DNA from: Hybos culiciformis
Lineage: Eukaryota > Arthropoda > Insecta > Diptera > Hybotidae
Reading direction: 5' to 3'
Length of the DNA: 64,000 nucleotides
Assembly (NCBI GenBank): GCA_964007475.1
Contig: OZ023275.1
Span: forward strand, 13,991,829 to 14,055,828
Both the position numbers and the translations under genes were made by a program. The notes beneath the pieces were generated by a model. It searched no databases. It worked only from the letters and a program-made list of their open reading frames with translations, and was not told the DNA's origin. This document shows, piece after piece, positions 1 through 11,961 of this stretch (its first letter is position 1; every line of letters begins with the position of its first letter).

Positions 1-1074
1 CGTATAGTTCTTTCTTCAACCTGTCAATTTCTAAAAAATATATTATTCGTATCAATTTGGAATATCACTTAAAAAGTGTTTATTTATTATTGAATTAATT
101 CGGTATAAGTAATTATTTTATATATTAAAGTTATAATTATATCTAATTAAGTCTTTTGCTTAGTTTATATTTTTTTTATAGCAAATACGGGTATTGATAA
201 TTTCCCTCGTAATTTCCAATATGTATTTATATAAACGTAAATTAGAAAGAACAAAAATATTACTTATATATAAATGTAAATTCCCTTCATGAACAGAAAC
301 TTTTCCGGCATTTGTATATAATAACTATTTATAGAAAGTAGCTTAATAACAATTGGTAATATAACTAACTATATATAACTTAAATACCTTAAATATATAT
401 AATAGGATTCGTCGTGGTTGGTTAATCTAGAATTTTCTGCCTAAAAGATCAATTGTGTAGAACTGTATCGAGATCAATTATGTAAAAAAATATATTATTT
501 TCGAATTTACATAATTTTAATAGTTTAAATTGAATGAAAATAAGAATGGTATTTTCACTTCTTCTGTCCTTAATTTAACAACAGCTATATATAAAATAAG
601 CATATAATATACGCAATAAAGTTCAATACATCAAGTTTAATTCGGTAAATTAAAAATAAAATTGCAAATATGCAACTAAAAATAAAAATTAACTTACATT
701 ATGTAAATTTAAACGCACACAGTAAATAATAAATTATAAGTATATAAAATGAGTCACAACTTCGTTGTATTTACTATTATTTTTAAATAACTATTATAAT
801 ACCTTTGATAGAAATAAGCCTATTCGATTATATATAGCTATGTATATATATATGGTTTAGTTACATTCATAGTGGAAAATTTATTTTAATCTATTTGAAT
901 TGAAATTTCATAATAGTTATAAGATGGGATTAATGAGTAATTTAATAAAAACCATAATTTAATTCTTATTTATTAAGTATTTGTTGAAATTGAAATTTAT
1001 CAAAAGTCGTTAATTCTTCAGGTAATAATTGATAGATTCAAATTTATTACGCCTCGCCGGTATTAGTATTAGAA

Positions 1075-1122
1075 AATGTATGAGTATTTAAATGTATGAG
1101 TATCTAAATGTATGAGTATCTA
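1075..1122. repeat. Tandem repeat, three copies of a 16-mer
   Basis: AATGTATGAGTATTTA followed by two exact copies of AATGTATGAGTATCTA. Confidence 0.9.
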
Positions 1123-3294
1123 AATAAAATAAAAGTTTTTTATAAACTTTATTAGATATTTTAGTGCGAAATAAATTGAAATTATTATGAGAATAATTGT
1201 GATTCAATAATTTCGTTGTAATATTTTTATGGACAAATATTATTAAAATTCCATAAAATCCATTTATAATATATTTAATTTTATAAAACAAATTCCAGAA
1301 AATATTTTAAATTTGTAATTAAGATTTTAAAATCTATATTAATTTTTTTTTTTATTATTTCAGTTTTCAACTGGTTAACGAACTTAGCTATTGGACAGCA
1401 ATCTATTATAATTTATTAGTTATACAATAATAAAAAAATAAAAACAAATTAAAATTAAAAATATATAAAATTTTTCACAGACATTTCAATTAAATTTTTA
1501 ATTATAAAAATATAATAAAACAGATCAAGTAAAATTTTTTTTTTATGGTTTTATTAATATACTTATACTTAAATTAATATATTTTTTATATCTATATCTG
1601 TATTTTTATGCGTTTATGTAATACCTGCTCATAAAATCGATTCATAATTAATTTCCAATTTTCCAAGTATTTCAATAATAAACTCTCATTTTTATATTTC
1701 TCTAATCAATCGACCGTAATTTTCCATTTAAAAAAAAAATAAAAAAATAAAAATATTCACTCAATAAGGAAATAATTTTTCCGGGAGTTTTAAACTTATG
1801 CATAAATGACGGTATAAATTTCATATTTTCACGTCTTTAAATTAAAAAGAAATCTAGAAAAAAAAGATATTGAAAAAAACATCTTGATGAAAATCAAATT
1901 ATACTTTCTTCAAACCAAAAATTTTTATCTTGTTCCATCCATATTTCCAGTTTTGAATTTTCTTTTTTTTTTAAATATTTGTGTTTTATGTGAAAACATA
2001 TTTCCCAAAGAGAAAAAAGAAAATTATATTTTTCCTAAATATATCATCCCTTATCAATTGGCAACTCTGTTTTTAAAAACTCATTTTTAACAAATTTAAA
2101 CTAGATATTTTAGTGGTGGATTCCAAAAAATATTATATACTTTAAATAAAAGTCAAAGAGGAATTAATAATTTGAATCATTTATTACAGTTCACAAAATT
2201 TTCATGGTTTTGATTTCAATACTTTTATGATTATATAATCTTTAAGTTATTACGCAATTTGTGCGTAACTAATTTTTCAATTTTATATATAAATATGCAT
2301 TCATCATAAATTTGATTGACATATACAATACATATCTAAGTTCATAATTATTTCGAACTTCAAATAGGTCATAAATTATAGGGGTGTTTTGTATTTTCAA
2401 ACCCTCCTCGTTCGATTCTAAAAATGCTGAATTCTTTAGATATATATTATACTTCGTATAAGCAACAGCAGATGTATTTAAAAAATATTATGTTCATGTA
2501 ATATGTCGTAAAATATTTTAAACATATTTTATGATAATAAGATTATATTTCTTGCTTATCAGAAAATATGAAATGAAACTACATGCATACAACATAAAAG
2601 AAATTTAATCGGATTTCATATAAACATCAAATTTATTGATTTTTTTTCAATTTTTAGAACATAAAATTAATTTATAACACCACATTTAGAACATAATAAA
2701 ATATACGAAATAGTAAAATAACCTCAATATTTTGCGAAACATGGGTGTAGATCGGATCATATTATTATCTCACCAATTTGGTATTCTAATATTTTGTTTA
2801 TTTTTTAAATATGAAATTTTGTTAAAAATTTTTTTTTATAATTACGCAAAAAATCTTTGTTTTGAGATCCTATAGCTAGAATTCGAATTAACTTAAGTTT
2901 TTTTTGTATTAAATTCCTACTACCCAAAAATTCTCTACATAAATGCTAAATTTATTCCAGTCTGCATTCGTTCATTTGGTTCAAGGTTTTAACCGGTGAT
3001 TATGAAAATTTTTAATCAAAAATTATAATGAGAAATATTTTGCATTTCATATAAACAAAATTTTGTACATAATTAAATTTTCTTATTGTATTTCTGTAAG
3101 TTTAATTAAGATACACTTTCATATATATTTTCATTCTTTGATTGAAAAATTAAAGTCATAGTTTTACAATGGCTTCATAAAAAATTTATATAGGTATGTA
3201 TAAGCTTGTGAATTTATAATAATGTTCAAAAATCTAATGTTGCAATTTATTATTTTATTTCGATTTTTTTTTTTTAACATAAAAACAAATAAAA

Positions 3295-3352
3295 TGGAAA
3301 ATAAAAACCAAACTGAAAATCAAAGTGGAAAATAAAAACTAAACAGAAAATG
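3295..3352. repeat. Diverged tandem duplication, period 31
   Basis: TGGAAAATAAAAACCAAACT recurs 31 bases later as TGGAAAATAAAAACTAAACA, with similar A-rich continuation. Confidence 0.6.
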
Positions 3353-6300
3353 TACTTCAAATTTTAATTGGAAATAGGCTTAAATAAATTGAAATTACTT
3401 ATAGGTATTTTCAATAAATTTATTTTACATTAAATATTCCAGAAACTATGTTACATGTATATTAACTGCTGGCCTATTGCAGAGTATTTTCAATTAAAAA
3501 AGAAAAAAATGTTTTAAATTTAAAATTAATACTTTGAGAAGAAAAAAACTGAAAACCCTTGCCAAACGGAAATTCCATATAAGCTATTTAATGTGCAATA
3601 CTAACGAAATAAAAAAAATTCAAAAACAAGAAATTTGTGAAAGTTTATATTGATTATTTTATTTAAAATACCTTGAATTTAAAAAAAAAAAATAAATTCT
3701 ATCATAGACTTATCAAATATTTAAATATTTTTTATATTAAGAATGAGAAAAGGTTTCTTTATACATTTAAAACTTTGGGAAATTGGAGTGATGTAAAAAT
3801 TTATTGACAAATTAGTTGTAGCAAATTAATTTTTAATAAAATTTTAAAACATTTTATGGAGTGCAGTTTAATCTTAACAAATACTAAATCTCGTCATTAA
3901 TGAAAACATGTACAAGTTTATTATCGATTTTTATTTTCATTAATTAGAAATACTGAAGAAGATTTATTATATGTACGCTTAATTATAAGTCCAAGATTAA
4001 CATACTTATAATATCATATGGTCTTAAAAACGGTTTTCAATATCCAAATACTGAATAATTATTTCGTATACATTTCTTTTCAAAATAAAATAAAAATATA
4101 TATTTAATATGTACACTCTTGGTAATTTTAAATCCTTATGGTCAAGAGTTCAATTTGTTTGTTATTAATATTTTATGCTTTTTCTAACAGTAATTTTATT
4201 AAACATTATTTCTGAAAGCACTGAAAAAGAAGTACTAAAATTGAAAATCAAAAACTTAACAATATAATAACAAAAACACAAAAATCTAAACTAAAGGTAA
4301 AAGAAAAACTATTTCGTTAAAAATATCGTATTAAAAAAATAAAACAATTTAATGAATGAAATGATACTAACATATAACTTTTATTTTTTTTTCAAGAAAA
4401 TTACGTTTTTATTTTGTTATTATTATTATCATATATAAACATTAAATGTTTATTTTAAAAAGTACAAGACATTAAAATTTTATTAACAATTTTAAAAGCA
4501 ACTAAAATTAACTTCATATAATATTATGTCTTCGGATATTTTTCTAAAAATAATTTTCAATTGCAACTAGGCAGTATTTTGACTTCTATATAGTTAGCTG
4601 TAGTGCAATTACAAAGTGTTATTATACTTTAAAAAAATAATTGTATGTACGACGCGACGACGTACGTATAAGATTACTTAAATAAAAATTAAATGATAAC
4701 ATTTTTTTGTTTTAATGAATTTAAATTTTTATTTAAACAATTATCGTTTTTTTATACAGCAGCGAGCAATGTTAAAATTTCTACACTGGAAGCTTATTTT
4801 ATTTTTAATAGATAATTATGTTTTTTTTAGATATAAAAATAATGGATTCAAAGAAGCTAGGCAGTAGTTATACATATATTCAATTTAAAGTTATTTTGTG
4901 ATTAGAAAAACGTGTTTTAGATATTTTAAGGAAGTTTCATATGCTTTAGATATTTGAACAAATTTTATAATACAATTGTTTCATAATTCAATTAATAAAC
5001 TTATTCTTCTGCATCATAGATAAACTAATTTCGCTAAATTAATTTTTCTTGTCAATTTATCATAAATAGCATAACCAAGTGTCATTTGAATTAAGTAAAT
5101 CAAAAACATGAAAAAATACTTCGTTATATCTATGAGAGTTCCAACTTCTCTTTCTATCGAAACATAGTTATGCTTTGTTTTTGTAATTCTCTAACCACAA
5201 TGTTTAAATTTTTGTATAGCTACGCATTTTTATAGTTAATCTCTTTTCCAAAACAAGATAAATTTATCTAAAGAATTCCAATGGCTATATATAAAACTAA
5301 AACTCTTCATTATATTTTTCTATTATCATTTGAAAACAAATTTGAGGAAAAATATTTCAAATTAGTTTTTTTTTTAAAGAACAAAAAATATATTTATCTT
5401 TTTAATTTCTATTTAAAAATAAATGTGTATTTGTATGCATTATATTTCCATATCTAAACAGTATTAATAATAAAAATAAAAACATAAAAATTTAAATATC
5501 ATTTGAGATAATTGAAATTGATTTTCAAAAGCAGTTTATAATACCCACTTTACGTGTGCATAACGTTGTGCGAATAATACGAGTGTTGGTAATTTCTGAA
5601 TTTTTTGTATCCCCCTACATAATATGCATGAGCTGCACTTGAATACAAAAATCAAAGTCATAAAAACATATATAGCTGAATATTATAATAAAACGGAAGT
5701 ATAAGAAAGGATAAACAAAAAATTAACATTATATTTTATTTCAAACAAAAAAAAAAGAAAAAATAAGAAAACCTAATTTAAAAAATACATACAACACAAT
5801 GTATGTCTATCTACATATTATAAATAAAGAATATTATGTACCTATATTATATATTCAACTAAAAAGTACTTAAGGTACAATGATATTAAATAACATTAAA
5901 ATAAAATTATATATAAAAAAAAAATTTAAATAGAAAAGAAAACAAAAAACTTATAAAGCAAAGATACTATCTGTTCTTTTAATGGTAACTAAACCTTTTC
6001 AGGTAATGAAGATGGTTCTGAAAAGTGTATTTAGCATACCTACAAAAAAAAAATTGAATAATTTTAAAGAAGAATTCAAAAAGAAAATATATTTATATGC
6101 AACAAGTTCTTTTTTTTTCCCCTTGTGATTTCATAAAAATTGAATAGAAACATAATAGATTTTTATTATTTGTATTTAAATTCAAAGGAAATTATTATAA
6201 ATACTATAGTAGTAAGCAAAAAAAAAAATTGTTTTCTTGCCAACAGAGTTGCACGCAGTAAAGTATTAAGTTAAAGTATGTATTACAAAGATAATGTTAC

Positions 6301-7007
6301 AGAAATGAAGTTGAAAGGGCCATCTAATAATGTGGTCCTATCCAATTTTCCTTACGTTTGTGAACATTGAATTTCATAAAATAGAAAATCAGGATAGAAC
6401 TTTCGGTTTTTTAAAAACAGGATGGAGCATGTTATTTCGCCACCAATAAAAAGAAGTCGAAGATGGAGTCAAAAAATATATTATTAATAGATAGCATTTC
6501 CAAATGCTGGCTTTGATATAATTTATATACAATTTTTTTTAACAATTTTTCTATAACATCCGCTCGTTTTCTAGTCTAGAAACAACTAACTTCCTTTATA
6601 GAAATATTTTTTTCCTGTGATCCCGACCCTGAATAATCATAATAATACAAAATAGTTATTTAAATTTTTTTTACAGAAAAAAAATTATTTTTTTTCTATT
6701 AAATTTACAAGACAGGTATTATTGCCTTCAAAAAGATTCGATTACATTCATTCCTTCTTTATAACATTGAAGTCAAATGCAATTTCCACAATATTAATAC
6801 CTATAGAAAATGTAAAAAAAAAAAATGTATGAAAAATTAATAAAAAAAAAAAAGTTATTTATTTTTTGTATGCAAATAACGTCACCTTTAACTACTATTC
6901 AATGTGGTATTAATTTCACGTATTTTATTCACAGTTGAATAGACAACCATTATCATAACGAAAAAATGAAAATCAATTCAAAAAAAAATGTATAATAATA
7001 ATAATAA

Positions 7008-7427
7008 ATAAAAGAGACAGCGGGATTGGCAGGAAACCTTCCAAAATTTTTTTTTTACATTTTTCAATGTGATGATGGACAACAACACTTTGAAAATATA
7101 TTCATTTTATATAAATTTAATTTGAAGAGTTTATTGAATATAAAAGTTGAATTTGTTAAGCATTCGCATATTAGTAATATTAGATTTTACTGCAAGAAAG
7201 TGGATCTCCATCTAGCAAAGCAACCTATAAATATACAGAAACTACTCAATTATGCCTCGTACAATAATAACTTCACGATTGAAGTTAACTTATACCGCAC
7301 CCAATACATATATTATACATATACTAAAAAGAAATCTTCACTCGACATATTTCCAAATTTAACGAAGATAAAACAATACAATAAAATTTTACTAAATTAC
7401 ATTCAAAACAAGATAATTATGTAGATG
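7008..7427 (+). other. Unusually long open frame, hypothetical
   Basis: The frame is open for 139 codons to a TAG, between stops, in sequence where stops are expected about every 11 codons. It has more C and G in third positions in its second half (for example TAC, AAC, TTC, CTC) than the surrounding DNA. It does not begin with ATG near its 5' end; the first open codons follow a microsatellite-like AAT run. No domain was recognised, and no flanking splice sites could be assigned with confidence. Confidence 0.2.
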
Positions 7428-7524
7428 TAGGTACGTATAATAAATATAAAAATATTTGGGCATATTAAACATAAAAGATAATATCTTATTTCAAAGCCCT
7501 CATGAATTTTTATGCCAACATTAA

Positions 7525-7564
7525 AAAACAGGTGAGTTCTTTAATATAAATAGTCACCTGTTTT
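7525..7564. repeat. Perfect hairpin, 11-bp arms
   Basis: AAAACAGGTGA (7525-7535) and TCACCTGTTTT (7554-7564) are exact complements separated by 18 bases. Confidence 0.8.
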
Positions 7565-8669
7565 ATGAGTTTTTCTTTTATGGGACTGGAAGTAATTATT
7601 AATTTCAGTATCTTCTAATTTTGACTTTTATGATTTTATTTATTGGGTATTTATGATTTTGTTTTGCTCTGAAATTCTGGGGAAAAACGTAATAAATACA
7701 TATGTATAAAAAAAAATTAAAACCATTATTTCAATTCAAGTCTTCGAAAAACTAGTTGACTTATTAACTCCTTCTGTATTCCAACAATTTTGACTACAAA
7801 ATGCAACTTCGAGTTTTTTGCATATTTATTGCAAATTTTTTACCATAATGATTGGCTCTTAAAAATTGCAATATAAATAAGAACAAACTTCTTCGCTCCA
7901 ATTCATTAAATGGAATTCAATAATGTATAAAAGGGAATGAGTGGTAAATTGAACACAAGATTTAGTATATATGCATACACCGTATCATATCATAACTTAT
8001 GATTCATTACCGTGCGTTTACTTCCGTTGTTTTGATATTTTATAATATCATATTCCAAAAACAAAAAATAAAATTAAAAAAAAATAGGAAAATCTTTTGT
8101 AAAAAAAAACCAATAACTCTACTATACTTAAATAGGGAAGTAATATTTTATTTTCTTCAAAAATTATACGAAAGAAGTGAGAAAATATAAATTACACTGA
8201 CTGTATAAAATTTATTCTATTTACCGCGAACTTATAATTCAACTTCCCAGGAAGTAATTAATTTAGTATTTGTACATTTAATGAAAGTATCAATGTCAAT
8301 AATAATAGGAATTAAATTTCTTTTAACTACTATATTTACACGTAACTGATAATTTTTCCATTTTACAGTCAGTGCATCAAAATAAAATTAAAAAAATAAA
8401 AATAATGTAAATGTAAATCACACAGTGTGTCTTGTGCGTTTAGGTCTATTTGTTATTAAAAATAGATAAGCTATACAATATGAAAATAGTTAAAAATATG
8501 AGAAGCTAGATATAGAAATTAATAATTGTGTTAAACTTTTACACTAAAAAAATAAACAAAAATATTAGATAATAGTTTTAATTTCAACTTTATAAACCTT
8601 TATAAACCTTTTTTATTTTATGATGATTTCCCCAAATGTTATGACCTTCTTGTAGTTTTGCTACCTAAC

Positions 8670-8695
8670 ACTCGTAACCTTAACTCGTAACCTTA
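8670..8695. repeat. Two-copy tandem 13-mer
   Basis: ACTCGTAACCTTA occurs twice, head to tail, without mismatches. Confidence 0.85.
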
Positions 8696-10113
8696 GCTTA
8701 ATTCCGATAAACGTCACGAAACTCACCCAGTTGTGTTTAGTTATTTGACTACCTCCCTGGGTTTGGTTAAGGCTAGCACATTTTATGTCATCGATGAAAT
8801 AGTCACCTACTTTGCTATACTACACATTTATTTGTATGTACTTATGCATGTATCTGCTTATGCATATTATATATGTACTTGTACATATAATGCGCACCTA
8901 TTTATTGAGTATTTGATAATAAATACCCGAATTGCAACTAAATAAATTTTGTTTAATTATTTTAACTTTTATTTTTATTTTCATAAGTGAAATCTTAAAA
9001 AATTCCAGTATTTTTTTTTTATCATTGGAATGTTTGATGTCCCCTATGTATATATTCATTATATTTATATATATATATACATATATTAAAAATATGATGA
9101 TTATATTTTATCTCATATAATTTTGTATAGATATTTTAGCTTATTTAGGTATTTGTATTTTTTATATTCATATATAATTTTTATTGATAAAAACCATAAA
9201 TAAAATGCATATGAATGCATCAAGTATATAAATGAATTTATGAAGTGAAAAGATCAAAAACCGGATGATTGGACATGGACATTTAGTCAGTAAAATATAC
9301 CTGTGATGGTTTTTAATGTATAAAAAATAAAAAATAAAAATAATAAGTAAACTTTCCAATAATTGAGTAAAAATATTATTCATTTTAAAGTAAATTTTTT
9401 TTTATACTAATCGAACATTTTTCGTACTTTCTTCATAAGGTCATTATGAGGACTTTCTTTCGTTATAAGGTTTCAAAATTAGTCGATAAACCAATTAATA
9501 AAATGGTATTTGTCAGATGAATTTGTTGAGCGGGATCAAAAATACAATTTCTGATATTTTTTATGATGACATTATATATTGAATACGCATAATTTTTATT
9601 CAATGTAGGTGCATACAAATATAATGTAAATAAATTTCAAAGCTCCCTATTTAAATATTTAAAGAAAACACATTTTTAAAATTATTATTATGTGCATACC
9701 ACGAATGTAAATCTTATATTTAATTAATTGCGCATATATCTTTAATCTTATATATTTCATTTCATAATGTAGCTGGAATTTTTCTTTCGATAAAATATAT
9801 ACACAATCAAAAAGAAAAACAAGTGTATGAACAACACCTGAGCAAAAGATTTACCTGTCCATGTTAAATGAAGCCGAAAAAAATATATAAAATTTATACT
9901 TTTATTGAATTTTGTATTAGCTTTCGTTTTCAAAAAAAAAAAAAAAAAGTGAAAAATACCAAAAAAGAAAATATTTTCTCTTCTGATTAAAAATTAAAAA
10001 TGTAATAAGCATATTAAACATATATAGTACATGAAAAATTTCAGTTTTTTTGTTATTTATAAAAAAAAAACATAATTTCTATGTAAACATTGTACATTAT
10101 TATTATGTTTAAC

Positions 10114-11954
10114 CATAAAGGAAGTATAAATAGAGGAACTAGCCCCATACAAAAAATTCGAATAAAAAAAGTTAAACAAAATTAGATCAGACCCCCAAGC
10201 TTTTATTTTTGTTTAGAATATATCGCTATAACGAGAGAGCTTTATAGCTTTTAAAATATTTTTTATATAAAGCTTTTAAAAATAAAAAAATATTTCCTTT
10301 ATTATAATTGTATTTTAATGTTTACTAGTATTTGTTCTCTATAAAAAAAAATTGGGTTAGATAAATGTAAATAAAAAAAATTTATTTGAAAGCATTAATA
10401 AATTCATTTTATTTCATGTTTATTTACATATCGACGGTCTCGTGCAAAAAGAACGAAACTGTAAGTTTGGCCGTTTTGACCTAATATTGTACAAAAATCA
10501 TAAAAAAACTAAAATTTGAATATGTTCAAAGTCGAAAGCTCTCATAAATTATCCGCAATGACTATTTCTATTTTCCCGAAAGTACCAAAACGTACAACAA
10601 AAAAAGAAAAAAAAATTTTCAAAACCAATTTTCTCTACACTATGTTTTTGCAGTTTCGTGATTTTTGCATGAGACCGACGATGCTCACATTATTTTATAA
10701 TAAAAAATAATGATTTTTTTTGTTCTTTTATTTTGGTTTGTAAGGATACTTTCACTTTTTAAGAATAACAAACTCCAAAAATTTAAATTTATGTTCATAA
10801 CATTCGTCTGTTTCGGTGAACCAGAAATCATATTTTTTTGATAATTTTGTTGCGTCCAAACAGCAATGTAATTGTATACTGTTTGTTAGAAATTTTTTTT
10901 TATACACATTTTGAGCAAAACAGTTATCAAAAAATTTTATATAAAATCTGTTAATTTCAAACAGATCATCTTTTGGTGCTTTCAAATAAAATATTTCCAA
11001 ATCAGTCTCATAATTCTTGAGATATAAAAATTGTTCTGATTTCAATACAAGGACATCATTAGTTTTTTTTAAGTTTTTTTTATGAATGTGGTCGATAGAA
11101 GATAACTTGTTTAGCCGACTACTTTTTATGGAGCTCTAATTTCATGAATTAGTAAAATGTTTACGTGAAGGTTGCGCTTTAAAAAAAGTGCGACTACCTA
11201 CTCATTAATATATAAAATAAATTAATAAATACTTTACTTTATATTATTCAAATTATTTATATTTATTTTAATTCCGTATCCAAATTGATAAATTTTCAAT
11301 AATAATAAAATATTCCGGTATAATTTTCTTAATGTCCTTATAAAAATTTCTAAATTTAAATAATTAAAACAAAGTTCATGCAAAACATTTTAATATACAC
11401 ATGCACTATTAAAACACTATTATTTTAAAGAACGAACTAATTAAACGTAAATTTACGAAAAAATAAAACAATGTCTCCCACTATCGTTTAAGAATATTTT
11501 ATCCAAAGGTGATAAAATATTATGACTTATTATCTCTTTATTAAAGTAAAAATTAAATTTCAATATATATATATTTATTGATTTGAAATAACTTATGATA
11601 TGAAATTTTATAAATTTCAATTTAGACGAAGATGCTAGTTTTTAAAAAAAATAAAATCATAGTTGTAATAAATTGGTTTTTGGCACATCACAACAATACA
11701 TATTTAGACACATATTTTTTCATTTATTCATTATAGTTATGATTTTTCGCACAACTACATTCGAATTTTTATAAGTTGTGTAATTTTAAAACTAAACATC
11801 CTCAAAATTGAAAAAAATTAATGAGTATTACAGAGAATAGAAAAGCTTTTTTGCATACAAATGTTTTGGGGGTCTGAAAAAATAGGAAAAAAAATAAAAA
11901 CGATATTTTAAAAAGTTGTTTGACATAGTTACTCTATATTATACTTCCTTTATG
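10114..11954. mobile_element. 1.84-kb terminal-inverted-repeat element, copy 1
   Basis: The ends are CATAAAGGAAGTATAA and its reverse complement, with similarity continuing to about 30 bases (AATAGAGGAACTA against AATATAGAGTAACTA) and further inward through subterminal CAGACCCCCAA and TTGGGGGTCTG. It is flanked by the 7-bp direct repeat GTTTAAC (10107-10113 and 11955-11961). A second copy of nearly equal length lies at 61068-62904 with a different 7-bp duplication. This proves a mobile DNA element (cut-and-paste class). Termini beginning CA and 7-bp duplications are compatible with P-like or other 7-8-bp-duplicating superfamilies, but no transposase motif was recognised. Internally it has a second inverted repeat (10430-10461 with 10651-10682) and short frames shared with copy 2. 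Confidence 0.92.
10752..11045 (-). pseudogene. Short reading frame shared by both 1.84-kb elements, possible transposase remnant
   Basis: Copy 1 encodes 97 residues here. Copy 2 (about 61708-61926, minus strand) encodes a frameshifted version that keeps the segment KLSKKYDFWFTETDECYEH. The surrounding frames differ by indels, so neither copy is intact. Shared protein-like sequence suggests a decayed coding region carried by the ancestor, but no known domain was recognised. The conserved stretch could equally be non-coding element sequence open by chance. Confidence 0.3.
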
Positions 11955-11961
11955 GTTTAAC

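Larger units (their letters stand above)
1..7007. other. Intergenic or intronic DNA without a recognised gene
   Basis: Extremely A/T-rich sequence with many homopolymer runs and only short chance frames. Supported contents are a three-copy 16-bp tandem repeat (1075-1122), a diverged 31-bp duplication (about 3295-3352) and a small CpG-dense spot (4647-4665). No RNA gene or transposon end was identified. Confidence 0.6.
7428..10106. other. Intergenic or intronic DNA without a recognised gene
   Basis: Contains a perfect 11-bp-arm hairpin (7525-7564) and a two-copy 13-mer (8670-8695). The segment 8640-8900 is somewhat less A/T-rich and open in one frame, but nothing recognisable is encoded. The rest is low-complexity A/T. 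Confidence 0.55.

Noticed and set aside
8733..8945. 70-codon plus-strand frame in a less A/T-rich patch
   Set aside because: Tyr/Ile/Thr-rich translation of TATG-like sequence with no coding signature; kept only as a note on the patch.
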